Part shown: positions 44,643 to 54,124 of the stretch, in pieces
Numbering within the stretch: the stretch's first letter is position 1
How the letters are laid out: each line of letters opens with the position of its first letter
Assembly (NCBI GenBank): GCA_024403775.1
Contig: JAKSRE010000014.1
Location: forward strand, 1-64,000
Length of the DNA stretch: 64,000 nt
DNA from: Clostridia bacterium
GTDB taxonomy: Bacteria > Bacillota > Clostridia > Saccharofermentanales > Saccharofermentanaceae
Direction of reading: 5' to 3'
The notes under the pieces: model-generated
Seen by the model: only the letters and a program-made list of their open reading frames with translations
What the model was told of the DNA's origin: nothing
The model's database searches: none
Position numbers and translations under genes: made by a program

Positions 44643-47261
44643 TTACCAGTCTTCTCCGAAGTCGAGAGTGCTCTGCATTCCTTCTTCGTTAGTCTTTTTA
44701 TTTACATAATCCGCGAAAAGCGTATTTCCAGATCCCTTATCCTCAGGCGCCGCTTTACTACTTTCAGGATTATTAACTGCCTTTTTATTAACAAACTGAT
44801 TATACTGTTCTCCTGTACACATGTAAAATGAATAATCAGGTAAAACAATCTTCAACTTATCTCTCATCTTCTTACATGAATTGAGCGCTATAAGTTCCTT
44901 AACTGCACTTCCATCCATATTATTAAATACGATATAGAATTTATTTCCTGTTACTCTGATGTCTGCGGCTGACACCTGAAGATAATATGGATAATCTTCA
45001 TCCTCAAATGTCTTTATTACCCCGCTCCAGATTGCGTTGATATCAGCAGGTGATTCAGGCTCAGAAGAAATCTCTTCCGTAACCTCTGGCTCTTCAATAA
45101 CAGGAGTCTTAAACTCAGGAAGATCCTTTGTAGACTCATAGACATCAGCAATCATTGAACGACGCTGTGGCTTAGGTTCAGGTTTAACTTCTTCCAAAGT
45201 CATTACTGATTCTTCGCTCTTTTTGGAAGAAGAATCATTCTTCTTTGGCTCTTCCATCTTTATAGCTGATGAGAACAGGCTGGTTCCACTGCTAAAGGAA
45301 GAGAGCTTTGACTTGCGTTCTGCCTTGTTTGAAGGCTTGGTCTCGGTAATACCAGACATTGAGAATAAATCCATTTGATTCTCATTTGGCTTTTCTTCAT
45401 CTGGAATATCAGGATTAGAAAGCATTGCTTCAACAAAAGATTTCTTTTCTTCTGGTTCAGCTTTAACTTCAGGTTTAGCCTCAGGCTTTGTATCAGGCTT
45501 ATCTTCTGCCTTAACCTCTGGTTTAACTTCCTGCTTAGCTTCTGTCTTAGTTTCTGGCGCAGCCTCAGCATTAGTCTCAGACTTAACTTCTGGCTTCTCT
45601 TCTTTTTCTTCTGTCTTAACTTCAGGTTTAATCTCATCTGAAGTGTCAGGCTTAGATTCAACTGGTGAAGCAGAAGGACTACTTTCTTTTGCCTCATCCT
45701 TCTTATCTTCAGAAGTAACTGAAGCAGAAGTATTAAAAATAGAAGGTTTATTTATACCAAGAAGTGGAGAAGTGAAGCTAAATGGTGATTTAACCTCTTT
45801 TTCTGAAGAAGTAGTAGAAGGCTTCTCTTCTGGTTTAGTTTCTGATTCTTTTTCAGTCTTCTCTTCTGTTTTTATTTCAGGCTTAACTTCAGTTTTAACT
45901 TCTTCGCTAAGTTTAGTGTCAGAAGCAGATTCAGTCTGAGAGTCCTTTTCTACCTTTGGTTCTTCAGGCGTAGGCTCGCTTTTGAGCTGCTTTGAGAAAA
46001 GGGACTTAACATCATTTTTAACCTCTTCCTTTGGCTTCTCCTCGATAGCAGGAGAAGAAGTCTCTTCTGCCATTTTTGCAGATATTTCCTCAGCTGCCTT
46101 TGCCTGCTTCTTTACAAAATCAGGTATAACAAGAGGCGGAATATCAGTTTTAACCTTACGGCCGCAGAGGCGGAGAAGGGAAATCTCGAAAGTGGTTCTT
46201 ATAGATGGAGACCACTTAAGTTCTGATACGAGGTTAGAAATATAAGATATAAACGCTACAAGAGTCTCTGCTGAACATGTAGCGGCAAGTGTATACATTG
46301 CTTTAAGAGTTGTTGCTGATGCAGTAACAAGTCCTGTTGGATCTGGCATCATTCTTACAACAAGTAAGTCTCTGAAATAACCGCCAAGATCTATAGCAAA
46401 TCTTGTCAAATCTCTTCCTGATTTAAAAAGTTCATCGCAAAGTGGAAGAAGCTTCTCATAGTCGCCCTTAATGAGGGTGCTTGCCATATTAAATAAGAAC
46501 TTGGTATCAACAATTCCAGTAATCTCTTCAATAGACTGGGCTGTGATTGTCTTTTTGTTGCCGTTTGGAAGAATGCTTGCTGCAGACTGAGCCTGGTCAA
46601 GAAGGGAAATAGAATCTCTTAATGCACCATCGGCAAGAGTAGCTATTAATTTAAGTGCTTCATCATCTGCAGGAATAGATTCCTTGGAGCAAATATAAGC
46701 GAGACGCTTTGTAATGGCATCAAGACTGATTCTCTTAAAATCGAATCTCTGGCATCTTGACAGAATAGTTGCAGGAATCTTATGAGGTTCTGTTGTAGCA
46801 AGAAGGAATACCGCATGCTTAGGTGGTTCCTCCAATGTCTTAAGAAGTGCATTAAAAGCACCAGATGAGAGCATGTGAACCTCGTCGATAATATATACCT
46901 TAAAAGGCGCCTTAGAAGGAGCGTAAACTACTTCTTCACAAATTTTACGCACATTATCAACACTATTGTTGGAAGCGGCATCAATCTCAATAACATCCAT
47001 GAGAGTTGATTCAAGAATGCCTTTACATGTAGGACATTCGTTACAAGGATTACCATTTATGGGATGCTCACAGTTGATTGCACGGGAAAATACCTTGGCT
47101 ATTGTGGTCTTACCAGTTCCTCTGGTTCCACAAAAAAGGTAAGCATGTCCGATTTTACCTGAGATTACAGTCTGTCTTAATGTGGTAACAGCAGTCTCCT
47201 GTTCAACGATATCATCAAAGGTTTGCGGACGAAATTGTCTATATAAAGCAATATGTTCCAT
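44643..47261 (-). CDS. dnaX: DNA polymerase III subunit gamma/tau with long linker
   Basis: An 872-residue DnaX, the clamp-loader ATPase. Walker A is GTRGTGKTTIAKVF, the zinc cluster follows (NPCNECPTCKG), Walker B is VYIIDEVHML, and domain III ends near residue 385. A linker of about 400 residues rich in Lys, Glu, Pro and Ser (EVKPEVKAEDKPDTKPEAK-type repeats) separates it from the tau C-terminal domain (about 790-872, IWSGVIKTFEDEDYPYYL). It is much longer than in Bacillus (about 560). The ATG at 47261 is 30 codons inside the open frame; the N-terminal stretch before it belongs to the SRP RNA gene. Confidence 0.96.
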   Translation of the reverse strand: MEHIALYRQFRPQTFDDIVEQETAVTTLRQTVISGKIGHAYLFCGTRGTGKTTIAKVFSRAINCEHPINGNPCNECPTCKGILESTLMDVIEIDAASNNSVDNVRKICEEVVYAPSKAPFKVYIIDEVHMLSSGAFNALLKTLEEPPKHAVFLLATTEPHKIPATILSRCQRFDFKRISLDAITKRLAYICSKESIPADDEALKLIATLADGALRDSISLLDQAQSAASILPNGNKKTITAQSIEEITGIVDTKFLFNMASTLIKGDYEKLLPLCDELFKSGRDLTRFAIDLGGYFRDLLVVRMMPDPTGLVTASATTLKAMYTLAATCSAETLVAFISYISNLVSELKWSPSIRTTFEISLLRLCGRKVKTDIPPLVIPDFVKKQAKAAEEISAKMAEETSSPAIEEKPKEEVKNDVKSLFSKQLKSEPTPEEPKVEKDSQTESASDTKLSEEVKTEVKPEIKTEEKTEKESETKPEEKPSTTSSEKEVKSPFSFTSPLLGINKPSIFNTSASVTSEDKKDEAKESSPSASPVESKPDTSDEIKPEVKTEEKEEKPEVKSETNAEAAPETKTEAKQEVKPEVKAEDKPDTKPEAKPEVKAEPEEKKSFVEAMLSNPDIPDEEKPNENQMDLFSMSGITETKPSNKAERKSKLSSFSSGTSLFSSAIKMEEPKKNDSSSKKSEESVMTLEEVKPEPKPQRRSMIADVYESTKDLPEFKTPVIEEPEVTEEISSEPESPADINAIWSGVIKTFEDEDYPYYLQVSAADIRVTGNKFYIVFNNMDGSAVKELIALNSCKKMRDKLKIVLPDYSFYMCTGEQYNQFVNKKAVNNPESSKAAPEDKGSGNTLFADYVNKKTNEEGMQSTLDFGEDW

Positions 47262-47291
47262 AATAATATCATCCCCATAAAAAAATAAAAT

Positions 47292-47434
47292 CATCCCATC
47301 TGAACTGCAGTCGGTGCAGGCGCCCTCGCGGCACATACAGAAATCCACTTACTGCTGCTTCCTTCCGGACCTGACAGGGTTCATAGCACTGTATTGCACG
47401 AGACCCACATCCGACTACAGATCAGATGGGATGC
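47292..47434 (-). ncRNA. ffs: Signal recognition particle RNA (small bacterial type)
   Basis: The minus strand carries the conserved SRP core GTCAGGTCCGGAAGGAAGC at the domain IV loop. Terminal arms CATCCCATCTG and CAGATGGGATG close a long hairpin of about 143 nt. The RNA binds Ffh and targets proteins to the membrane. It lies directly before dnaX, the usual position in Firmicutes; a T-rich run follows its 3' end. Confidence 0.95.
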
Positions 47435-47458
47435 TCCAAAGAAGATTATATCATATAT

Positions 47459-48733
47459 TTAATGACAATTCGATATAAATCTTGCAAGGTATGTAGATAA
47501 ATCTGACTGAATTGTTGAAGCTCGGTCTTTGTTTACACATTCAGAATAGATTGCTACTATAAACGGCTCTTCTCCATCAACCAGAGCCATAGCAAAATAG
47601 GCATGACGTGTATCATTAGTTCCAGATACATTTAGTACCATATTGGCTGGTGGACAGGACGCTCCATTTGAGAAGATATTAGTAATACCTGAATTAACAT
47701 TTGATGTATCAAGGCTGTTAAGAAGGTGCTGATAAGTCTCAGGCTCTCTAAGGTAATTATAATAGAAAGCTTCCATAATCTTGGCCATATCATAACAGGA
47801 ACTGGTGTGGCTTGAAGATATGGTTGCACCAGTGTAATCCGTATATACCTGTGTGGAAGCATAGTCGATATAGCCGCTAAACTGGTTAAGGGATGGAGCA
47901 AGAGTATCAATTCCGCCCATATATTCAAGAAGGTAGGAAAGAGCAAGATTATCATTATATCTAATCGCATATCTTGCAAGATTCAGCATATAGAACTGTT
48001 TTCCAGCTTCGTAGTTATCAGCAATGTAACTACTGTTACCAGTTGCAGCTTCTCCCTGATATGTTCGAACTTCAATTGTACTATATAATCCGTTTGCTAT
48101 ACCTCTGTAATAAAGCATCTCGATAGGAAGAGCATAGGCAAAAGAAGGAAGAATAACCTCAAGTTCGTTAATTCCCAATGCTTCGTTTGAAGCCAGATTA
48201 ATATACTCAAAGCATATTCTCTCGTTAGGATTATCCTTTATATAATCGGAAATCTCCTGCTTAAGTACATCGAGAGCCATGTCACGATCTTCGTGAGATA
48301 CCGTCTGAAGTGGATAGCTGGTATTAAAATATGAGTTATCTTCTGTCTTAAAGCCGTCAGGTGCGTTATTCTGAGTCATCTCAGTTGTTGATTCAGGAAC
48401 GGGAGTTGGTGTTACTTCAATGATAACTGGAGCCAGAGGTGTAGTCTCTGTAGTAGTCATCTCAGTAGTAGTTGTTGCATCTGCTGCAATGCTTGCAGCT
48501 ATTGAAGAATAATCAGGAACTTCAAAGTCGTATGACTTTGATTCTGAAGTAGCTGCTCCGACAAGTTCAGGATATTCTCTTTTATACACTTCCTGCATGG
48601 AAGCAATCTTATAGACGAATAAACCTAAAGTAAACAAAACAACCAGGCAGGTTATTGCTATAAATAATAACCTGCCTCGTTTATATCTGATATCAGATGC
48701 CTTGTTAAGAAATGTAGGATTTGGATATCTCAT
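47459..48733 (-). CDS. Beta-lactamase-like surface protein, catalytic Lys missing
   Basis: A 424-residue protein with one N-terminal membrane anchor (about 21-43), a Thr/Pro-rich linker (about 80-115), and an extracellular domain (about 145-424) resembling the serine beta-lactamase/penicillin-binding fold. PSFAYALPIEMLYYRGIANG occupies the SxxK helix region, but Lys is absent. YNDNLALSYLLEYMGG resembles the SxN region. A Lys-Thr-Gly motif is not visible. It may be a binding protein, not an enzyme. It follows fhs by 10 nt and could be co-transcribed. The fold assignment is motif-based and tentative. Confidence 0.65.
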   Translation of the reverse strand: MRYPNPTFLNKASDIRYKRGRLLFIAITCLVVLFTLGLFVYKIASMQEVYKREYPELVGAATSESKSYDFEVPDYSSIAASIAADATTTTEMTTTETTPLAPVIIEVTPTPVPESTTEMTQNNAPDGFKTEDNSYFNTSYPLQTVSHEDRDMALDVLKQEISDYIKDNPNERICFEYINLASNEALGINELEVILPSFAYALPIEMLYYRGIANGLYSTIEVRTYQGEAATGNSSYIADNYEAGKQFYMLNLARYAIRYNDNLALSYLLEYMGGIDTLAPSLNQFSGYIDYASTQVYTDYTGATISSSHTSSCYDMAKIMEAFYYNYLREPETYQHLLNSLDTSNVNSGITNIFSNGASCPPANMVLNVSGTNDTRHAYFAMALVDGEEPFIVAIYSECVNKDRASTIQSDLSTYLARFISNCH

Positions 48734-48743
48734 TTATTAATAA

Positions 48744-50420
48744 TTAGAACAATCCTGTAATCTTTCCATCGTTATCGATGTCAATATCAAGTGCTGCTGG
48801 ATGAGGTGGAAGACCTGGCATTGTGAGGATATTACCTGTAAGTACTACGAGGTATCCAGCACCAGCGCTCAAATATACATCTCTAACTGTGAGTGTGAAG
48901 TTCTCTGGTCTGCCAAGTGCCTTAGCGTCATCAGAGAGTGAGTACTGTGTCTTAGCGATACAGATTGGAAGATTGCCAAAACCGTCATTTGTGAAGTTAT
49001 TAATCTTCTCAAGAGCCTCAGGAAGGATATTAACATCCTTAGCTCCGTAAATCTTTGTAGCAACCTTAGTAATCTTATCTACTACTGAATCAGTAAGCTC
49101 ATATGTATACTGTGGCTTCTTATCTGTATTAGATTCAATCATGTCGAGAACTGCATTAGCGAGCTCAATTCCGCCTTCGCCACCCTTGGCAAAGATCTCA
49201 CATGGTGCAAAAGAAGCACCATACTCTTTACAGAGCTCTCTCATAGCCTCAATTTCCTCATCTGTATCTGTAAGGAAACGGTTAGAAGCAACAACGCAAG
49301 GAATACCAAAGCCCTTCATGTTCTCAATGTGCTTTGAAAGGTTAGCAAAGCCTTTCTTAACAGCCTCAACATTAGGAGTATTAAGATCAGCCTTCGCAAT
49401 GCCAGCATTGTACTTAAGTGAACGGCATGTAGCAACAATTACTACTGCATCTGGCCAGATACCAGCCTTACGGCACTTGATATCAAGGAACTTCTCTGCA
49501 CCAAGGTCAGCACCGAAGCCAGCCTCAGTTACTGTGATGTCAGCGAGAGCCATAGCAGCCTTTGTGGCAACGATTGTATTACATCCGTGTGAGATATTTG
49601 CAAAAGGACCACCATGTACAAGAGCAGGAACATGCTCGAGTGACTGTACAAGGTTAGGTGAGATAGCATCCTTAAGAAGAGTTGTCATTGCACCTTCAGC
49701 GTGCAAATCACCACAAGTTACAATCTTACCGTCCATATTATATGCAACAGCGATATTCTTAAGTCTGTTCTTAAGATCCTCGCGGTCTGTAGAGAGACAG
49801 AGAATAGCCATTACTTCTGAAGCAGCAGTAATCTGGAAAATATCATCTCTTGTTACGCCGCAGCTCTTTGTCTCACCGTTACCAACAACGATTCTTCTCA
49901 AAGCACGGTCATTCATATCAAGACATCTCTTCCAGAGAACTCTGTTAGGATCAATATTAAGCTCGTTGCCCTGGAATAAGTGGTTATCGAGCATAGCAGC
50001 AAGAAGATTGTTAGCTGCTGTAATAGCGTGAAGGTCGCCAGTAAAGTGGAGGTTAATATCCTCCATTGGAACAACCTGTGAGTATCCACCACCTGCGGCA
50101 CCACCCTTAACACCGAAAACAGGTCCCAAAGATGGCTCACGGAGAGCAAGCATTACATTCTTATCAAGCTTCTTCAAAGCCTGTGCAAGACCGATACTTA
50201 CAGTAGTCTTACCTTCACCAGCTGGAGTAGGATTCATTGCTGTAACAAGAACGAGCTTTCCAGCTGTTTTGTTCTTACGGGAAGTAATAACATTTAGCGG
50301 AATCTTGGCCTTGTACTTGCCATAAAATTCAATCTCGTCTCTGCTGAGCCCAAGGTCAGCAGCAATGTCTTCAATAGGGGTCATTTGTGCATTAGCAGCG
50401 ATTTCGATATCACTTAACAT
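48744..50420 (-). CDS. fhs: Formate-tetrahydrofolate ligase
   Basis: A 558-residue FTHFS joining formate to tetrahydrofolate with ATP. The P-loop is [20 protein letters not shown], with RQ-loop-like [31 protein letters not shown] helix ([14 protein letters not shown]) and C-terminal [13 protein letters not shown]. The enzyme supplies one-carbon units and, in acetogens, is part of the Wood-Ljungdahl path; no other pathway genes are nearby. GAGAGGT precedes the start. It is divergent from veg. Confidence 0.97.
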   Translation of the reverse strand: MLSDIEIAANAQMTPIEDIAADLGLSRDEIEFYGKYKAKIPLNVITSRKNKTAGKLVLVTAMNPTPAGEGKTTVSIGLAQALKKLDKNVMLALREPSLGPVFGVKGGAAGGGYSQVVPMEDINLHFTGDLHAITAANNLLAAMLDNHLFQGNELNIDPNRVLWKRCLDMNDRALRRIVVGNGETKSCGVTRDDIFQITAASEVMAILCLSTDREDLKNRLKNIAVAYNMDGKIVTCGDLHAEGAMTTLLKDAISPNLVQSLEHVPALVHGGPFANISHGCNTIVATKAAMALADITVTEAGFGADLGAEKFLDIKCRKAGIWPDAVVIVATCRSLKYNAGIAKADLNTPNVEAVKKGFANLSKHIENMKGFGIPCVVASNRFLTDTDEEIEAMRELCKEYGASFAPCEIFAKGGEGGIELANAVLDMIESNTDKKPQYTYELTDSVVDKITKVATKIYGAKDVNILPEALEKINNFTNDGFGNLPICIAKTQYSLSDDAKALGRPENFTLTVRDVYLSAGAGYLVVLTGNILTMPGLPPHPAALDIDIDNDGKITGLF

Positions 50421-50536
50421 GTTTTTTACCTCTCGAAAGTATTAATAAAAGAAATTACCTCGATTTTACAATATTGTGCTTTAGTTTTCCATATCTAACA
50501 TAGTTAACACTAGATTTTGTAAGTAAAGCATAAAAG

Positions 50537-50554
50537 AACACAATATATTGTGTT
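50537..50554. promoter_or_regulatory. 18-bp perfect palindrome before veg promoter
   Basis: AACACAATATATTGTGTT reads the same on both strands and lies 6 nt upstream of the veg -35. A related dyad ACAATATTGT is at 50468-50477, nearer fhs. Both could bind one regulator controlling the divergent genes; which one is unknown. Confidence 0.5.
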
Positions 50555-50560
50555 GATATA

Positions 50561-50590
50561 TTGACAAATAGTACACTCTAACGTTATAAT
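50561..50590 (+). promoter_or_regulatory. Consensus promoter of veg
   Basis: TTGACA (50561-50566) and TATAAT (50585-50590) are both perfect sigma-A hexamers with an 18-nt spacer. A strong promoter upstream of veg is also known in Bacillus. Confidence 0.85.
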
Positions 50591-50620
50591 TTACTTGCTT
50601 ATTATTGGAGGGGAATACTA

Positions 50621-50890
50621 ATGATTATTTCATCAGATGTAGATATTTGTAAGAACAAACTCATATCATTAATCGGTCACAGAATTCGCTTGACTTCTAA
50701 CGGTGGTCGTAAGAGATTAATCGTTAATGATGGTATTGTTGATGGTTGTTACGAGAATTTCTTTAATGTAAAGTGCCTCAAGAAGGATGGCAAGACATAC
50801 GAATTAGTTTCTTTCAGTTATATTGATGTACTTACAAAGAACGTTAGAGTAGTAGTTCCAGTAAGTAATTCTTCTGAAGAGATTGCTTAA
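50621..50890 (+). CDS. veg: Veg family protein
   Basis: An 89-residue protein of the Veg family (DUF1021): CKNKLISLIGHRIRLTSNGG, RKRLIVNDGIV and SFSYIDVLTKNV. In Bacillus subtilis Veg stimulates biofilm formation by acting on SinR signalling, though its biochemistry is unclear. The fold is a small SH3-like barrel. GGAGGGG precedes the ATG and a perfect promoter lies upstream. The neighbour ispE is the same as in Bacillus. Confidence 0.9.
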   Translation: MIISSDVDICKNKLISLIGHRIRLTSNGGRKRLIVNDGIVDGCYENFFNVKCLKKDGKTYELVSFSYIDVLTKNVRVVVPVSNSSEEIA

Positions 50891-50916
50891 TTTCAACTTA
50901 ATTAGTGCATTTTACA

Positions 50917-50947
50917 GACATCGGCTCATAAGGCCGATGTCTTTTTG
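50917..50947 (+). terminator. Terminator of veg
   Basis: GACATCGGC (50917-50925) pairs with GCCGATGTC (50933-50941), then TTTTTG. The following 230 nt before ispE show no gene or clear motif. Confidence 0.9.
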
Positions 50948-51180
50948 TATATACTGAACATTTACACAAATGTTAACAAGTTGTAAACTTATTACGTTGT
51001 TCGATGAAAACTGGTTTTGTATGCAACACCGTCTATATTTTTTCATATTTCTCCTAACGACGGCCAAGCATACACACCCTGTTTTCTTTTTTTATGCTTA
51101 TTATTGCAAAATAAGCATTAAGGTAATAGAATATTGCTACTGTTCGACGCAAAGATGATTTGTTTTTGAGGTGCGTAAAT

Positions 51181-52086
51181 TTGTTGCATGAATATGAGAT
51201 GACGGCTAATGCCAAGATTAACCTGTTTTTAAAGATTTGTGGTGTTCTTCCTAATGGATATCATGAACTATCCACGGTTATGCAGGAAATCGCACTTGGT
51301 GACGAGATTTCTGTTACTATAGATGACGAAGCACCTTTTGCCATAAATCTTGACTGCGATGCTAATATTGAGATCCAAAAGAATCTTTGTTATAAGGCAG
51401 CTATGCTTTTCGAGAAAGAAGTTATTAAGAAGACTGGCAGGGACTTAGATTTTTCCATAACAATTAAGCTTACAAAGAAGGTTCCATCCGAGGCTGGGCT
51501 TGGTGGTGGAAGCTCTGACTGTGCATGCATTCTTCTGATTCTTAATGAGCACTGCGATAATTTATTTACAACAGCAGAACTTAACTGGATGGCTTCAAAG
51601 CTTGGTGCAGATGTACCATTTTTCCTTTATGGCCAGACTCAGTTCTGTAGAGGCGTAGGAGAGAAGGTTAAGAAGGTTAACTCTCTTGCTGGCGTCAGTG
51701 TCGTTCTGGTAAAGCCTTCTATGGGAGTCCCAACTGCTGAGTGCTTTAGATTGGTTGATAGTATGCCAAATAGCTATGATCGCAACAGAATTCAGTCTAT
51801 TCTGGCGGTAATTAACAGTGACGGACCAGCTTTGGAGCGTATCGAGCGCGTTGGTAAATTCCTCGAAAATGATCTTCAGAAGGCCGCATTACAAATCGTG
51901 CCTGAGATTAATACCGTCCTTCAGGCAATTCGCGATAATCAGGCTGCAATAACAATGATGAGTGGATCTGGAAGCTGCTGCTATGGAATCTTTGAGAGTA
52001 AAGCTGCTGCAATGGCTGCTGCTGGTAAGCTTCATAGTGATGAACGAACAAAGGACTGTTCAATATTTGTAACTGAATTTATTTAA
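51181..52086 (+). CDS. ispE: 4-diphosphocytidyl-2-C-methyl-D-erythritol kinase
   Basis: A 301-residue GHMP kinase of the MEP isoprenoid pathway. It has ANAKINLFLKICGVLPNGYH at the N-terminus, the ATP loop PSEAGLGGGSSDCACIL, and MMSGSGSCCYGIF near the C-terminus. The start is not certain: TTG at 51181 has GAGGTG 7 nt upstream; ATG at 51199 lacks one; TTG at 51160 is further 5'. The neighbour veg matches the Bacillus order. Confidence 0.95.
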   Translation: MLHEYEMTANAKINLFLKICGVLPNGYHELSTVMQEIALGDEISVTIDDEAPFAINLDCDANIEIQKNLCYKAAMLFEKEVIKKTGRDLDFSITIKLTKKVPSEAGLGGGSSDCACILLILNEHCDNLFTTAELNWMASKLGADVPFFLYGQTQFCRGVGEKVKKVNSLAGVSVVLVKPSMGVPTAECFRLVDSMPNSYDRNRIQSILAVINSDGPALERIERVGKFLENDLQKAALQIVPEINTVLQAIRDNQAAITMMSGSGSCCYGIFESKAAAMAAAGKLHSDERTKDCSIFVTEFI

Positions 52087-52148
52087 TTATAATATATATC
52101 TATATATAGTAATGCTGTCTCGGGATGGAGTGGCAATTCCAACTGAGA

Positions 52149-52208
52149 TTCACTTAAAACAGGCATTTCATTCACTGAAGAGTGAATGAAATCGCTATTC
52201 CAAGTGAA
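52149..52208. repeat. Nested double palindrome, core TTCACT
   Basis: Outer arms TTCACTT (52149-52155) and AAGTGAA (52202-52208) enclose a perfect 12-bp hairpin, ATTTCATTCACT with AGTGAATGAAAT (52165-52176 and 52181-52192), loop GAAG. The core TTCACT thus appears twice forward and twice reversed, as in the elements at 1-55, 13609-13732 and 19862-19928. It lies between ispE and the convergent arginine operon. Confidence 0.75.
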
Positions 52209-52244
52209 CACGCATAAAGTTCAAGCACAATCTTTCAAATACAA

Positions 52245-52280
52245 AAACTGTCCCAACCGCTTTGGTTGAGACAGTTTATT
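52245..52280. terminator. Two-way terminator between ispE and arg operon
   Basis: AAACTGTC-C-CAACC (52245-52258) pairs with GGTTG-A-GACAGTTT (52264-52277), flanked by A-runs on one side and TTTATTTT on the other. It can serve both convergent transcripts. Confidence 0.85.
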
Positions 52281-52826
52281 TTAATCAAGTAATAAATAGA
52301 AAAGACCTCTTGGATAACCTCTGGAATCTTCAAAATCCAATACAGAGTAGCCTCTGTTGCTGTAGTATTCGCAGCGCTCACGGTTGGTCAGTGCTGTGTG
52401 GAGAAGAACGAGGTTACAGTCACTGTGCTTAACAATCTCATTTGCTCTGTTGAGAAGGAGTGTGCCAAGGCCTGTGCCTCTCAGAGAAGCATCCACTGCA
52501 AATCTTGAGATATAGGCGCATTTGCTATATTTACTCAGATATCCTTCTGTCTTATGAGAGAAACTATATTTAAGCGGATTGTTCGAAAAGCTAAGTGTAA
52601 CAGTACCCCAGATATTATCGTCTTCGTCGGTCAGACATAGACAGGTGTGCTTGGTAATTCGGTTTTCGACCGCAGCAAGGCTCTCATGTGTTGATTCAAG
52701 AAGTTCATACTGAATTCCTGAATCTGCACAGTAGTGGCGCATAGATGACTTTATTAATGCTGATAAAGCAGGCGCATCTGAGATATAAGCCATGCGAACC
52801 TGATATGCTGGTGCGTCGTTTTCCAT
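52281..52826 (-). CDS. GNAT acetyltransferase in arginine operon
   Basis: A 181-residue single-domain GNAT protein. The acetyl-CoA loop is RFAVDASLRGTGLGTLLLN, and the terminal motif is HTALTNRERCEYYSNRGY. It is the last gene of argC-argB-argD and starts 22 nt after argD. No argJ or argA is in the window, so it might provide the N-acetylglutamate step, or acetylate something else. No amino-acid kinase domain is present. The operon position is seen; the role is inference. Confidence 0.88.
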   Translation of the reverse strand: MENDAPAYQVRMAYISDAPALSALIKSSMRHYCADSGIQYELLESTHESLAAVENRITKHTCLCLTDEDDNIWGTVTLSFSNNPLKYSFSHKTEGYLSKYSKCAYISRFAVDASLRGTGLGTLLLNRANEIVKHSDCNLVLLHTALTNRERCEYYSNRGYSVLDFEDSRGYPRGLFYLLLD

Positions 52827-52848
52827 TAAAATACCTTTTCTAATATAA

Positions 52849-54087
52849 TTAACGTTCTTTACTCTTTATCTTAAGAATAGATTCAAGAGCTGAACAGAAT
52901 TTCATAGCTTCTGCCTTTGAGATGATGAGAGGTGGAGCGATACGGATTGTTGATGTTCCGATAGAACTTACAAGGAAACCTTCCTTCATAAGAGCCTTCT
53001 TCATATCAACTGCTCCGATTAACTCAGCGAATTCGATTCCGATAAGAAGTCCCATACCTCTTACTTCACGGATTACAGGATACTTCTTTCTCATTGCATC
53101 GAGCTTAGTGAAGATTGCATCGCTTACTTCATTTACATTAACAAGGATGTCCTTGTTTGTAATCTCTTCAAGAACTGTATTGGCGCATGCACAGCAAAGT
53201 GGGTTACCGCCAAATGTTGAACCATGATCACCAACTTCGAAGCCTGAAGCTACTTCGTTAGTAGAGAGCATTGCACCGATTGGTACACCGCCGCCAAGGC
53301 CCTTTGCAAGAGTCATGATATCTGGCTTGATTCCATACTGCTCATAACAGAACATAGAACCGGTTCTTCCGATACCAGTCTGAACCTCATCGATGATGAG
53401 AAGAATGCCGTTATCTGTACAAAGCTTACGTACAGCTGCAACATATTCCTTATTTGCTGGTCTTACGCCACTCTCGCCCTGAATTAATTCAAGCATAACA
53501 GCAGCTGTATCAGAGTTAATCTTCTCTTTGAGTGCATCAACATTGTTGAATTCAACATATTCAAATCCAGGACAGTCTGGACCAAAAGGCTTTCTGAACT
53601 TCTCCTGACCAGTAGCGTTGATTGTACCAAGAGTTCTTCCGTGGAAGCTCATCTTAGCTGAGATAATTGTTCTTCTTGATGAACCCTTGTGGTAAAAATA
53701 GCCACGAGCGAGCTTAATAGCAGCTTCGTTTGCCTCAGCGCCTGAGTTTGCAAAGAATACCTTATCAGCAAAGCTTAACTTACAAAGTCTGAATGCAAGA
53801 TCTGCTCTCTGAGGAATAACATAGTAGTTACAGCAGTGAATAAGCTTCTTTGACTGCTGCTCAATTGTCTTAGTTAATGCCTTGTTGTTGTGGCCAAGGC
53901 TGTTAACGGCAATACCGCCAATCATATCCATATACTTATTGCCTTCTGTATCGTAAAGATAAACACCTTTACCATGTGTGAAAGCAACCTCGAGTGGATT
54001 AAATACATTAAAGCAGTATTCCTTCTCGTACTGCTTTGCGAGATAAAAATCTTTATCAATAGTTAATTTTGTATCGCTAATACCCAT
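52849..54087 (-). CDS. argD: Acetylornithine aminotransferase
   Basis: A 412-residue class III PLP-dependent aminotransferase: YLYDTEGNKYMDMIGGIAVN, FANSGAEANEAAIKLAR, and the PLP lysine in LAKGLGGGVPIGA, with VQTGIGRTGSMF before it. It makes N2-acetylornithine from the semialdehyde produced by ArgC. GAGGT before the start. Spacing to argB is 37 nt, so the operon is argC-argB-argD-GNAT. Confidence 0.95.
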   Translation of the reverse strand: MGISDTKLTIDKDFYLAKQYEKEYCFNVFNPLEVAFTHGKGVYLYDTEGNKYMDMIGGIAVNSLGHNNKALTKTIEQQSKKLIHCCNYYVIPQRADLAFRLCKLSFADKVFFANSGAEANEAAIKLARGYFYHKGSSRRTIISAKMSFHGRTLGTINATGQEKFRKPFGPDCPGFEYVEFNNVDALKEKINSDTAAVMLELIQGESGVRPANKEYVAAVRKLCTDNGILLIIDEVQTGIGRTGSMFCYEQYGIKPDIMTLAKGLGGGVPIGAMLSTNEVASGFEVGDHGSTFGGNPLCCACANTVLEEITNKDILVNVNEVSDAIFTKLDAMRKKYPVIREVRGMGLLIGIEFAELIGAVDMKKALMKEGFLVSSIGTSTIRIAPPLIISKAEAMKFCSALESILKIKSKER

Positions 54088-54124
54088 TTTCGTTACCTCT
54101 TAATTGTTGTATTACGTTGCTATA

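Noticed and set aside
45260..45697. Leu/Lys-rich minus-strand frame inside dnaX
   Set aside because: Frame-shifted reading of the repetitive linker, no domain or start signal.
44643..47261. Programmed frameshift in dnaX for a gamma form
   Set aside because: I saw no clear slippery heptamer with a following structure; cannot be excluded by eye.
50537..50554. Rex (NADH-sensing) operator
   Set aside because: The dyad lacks the TTGTTAA/TTAACAA or TGTGAA/TTCACA half-sites of Rex.
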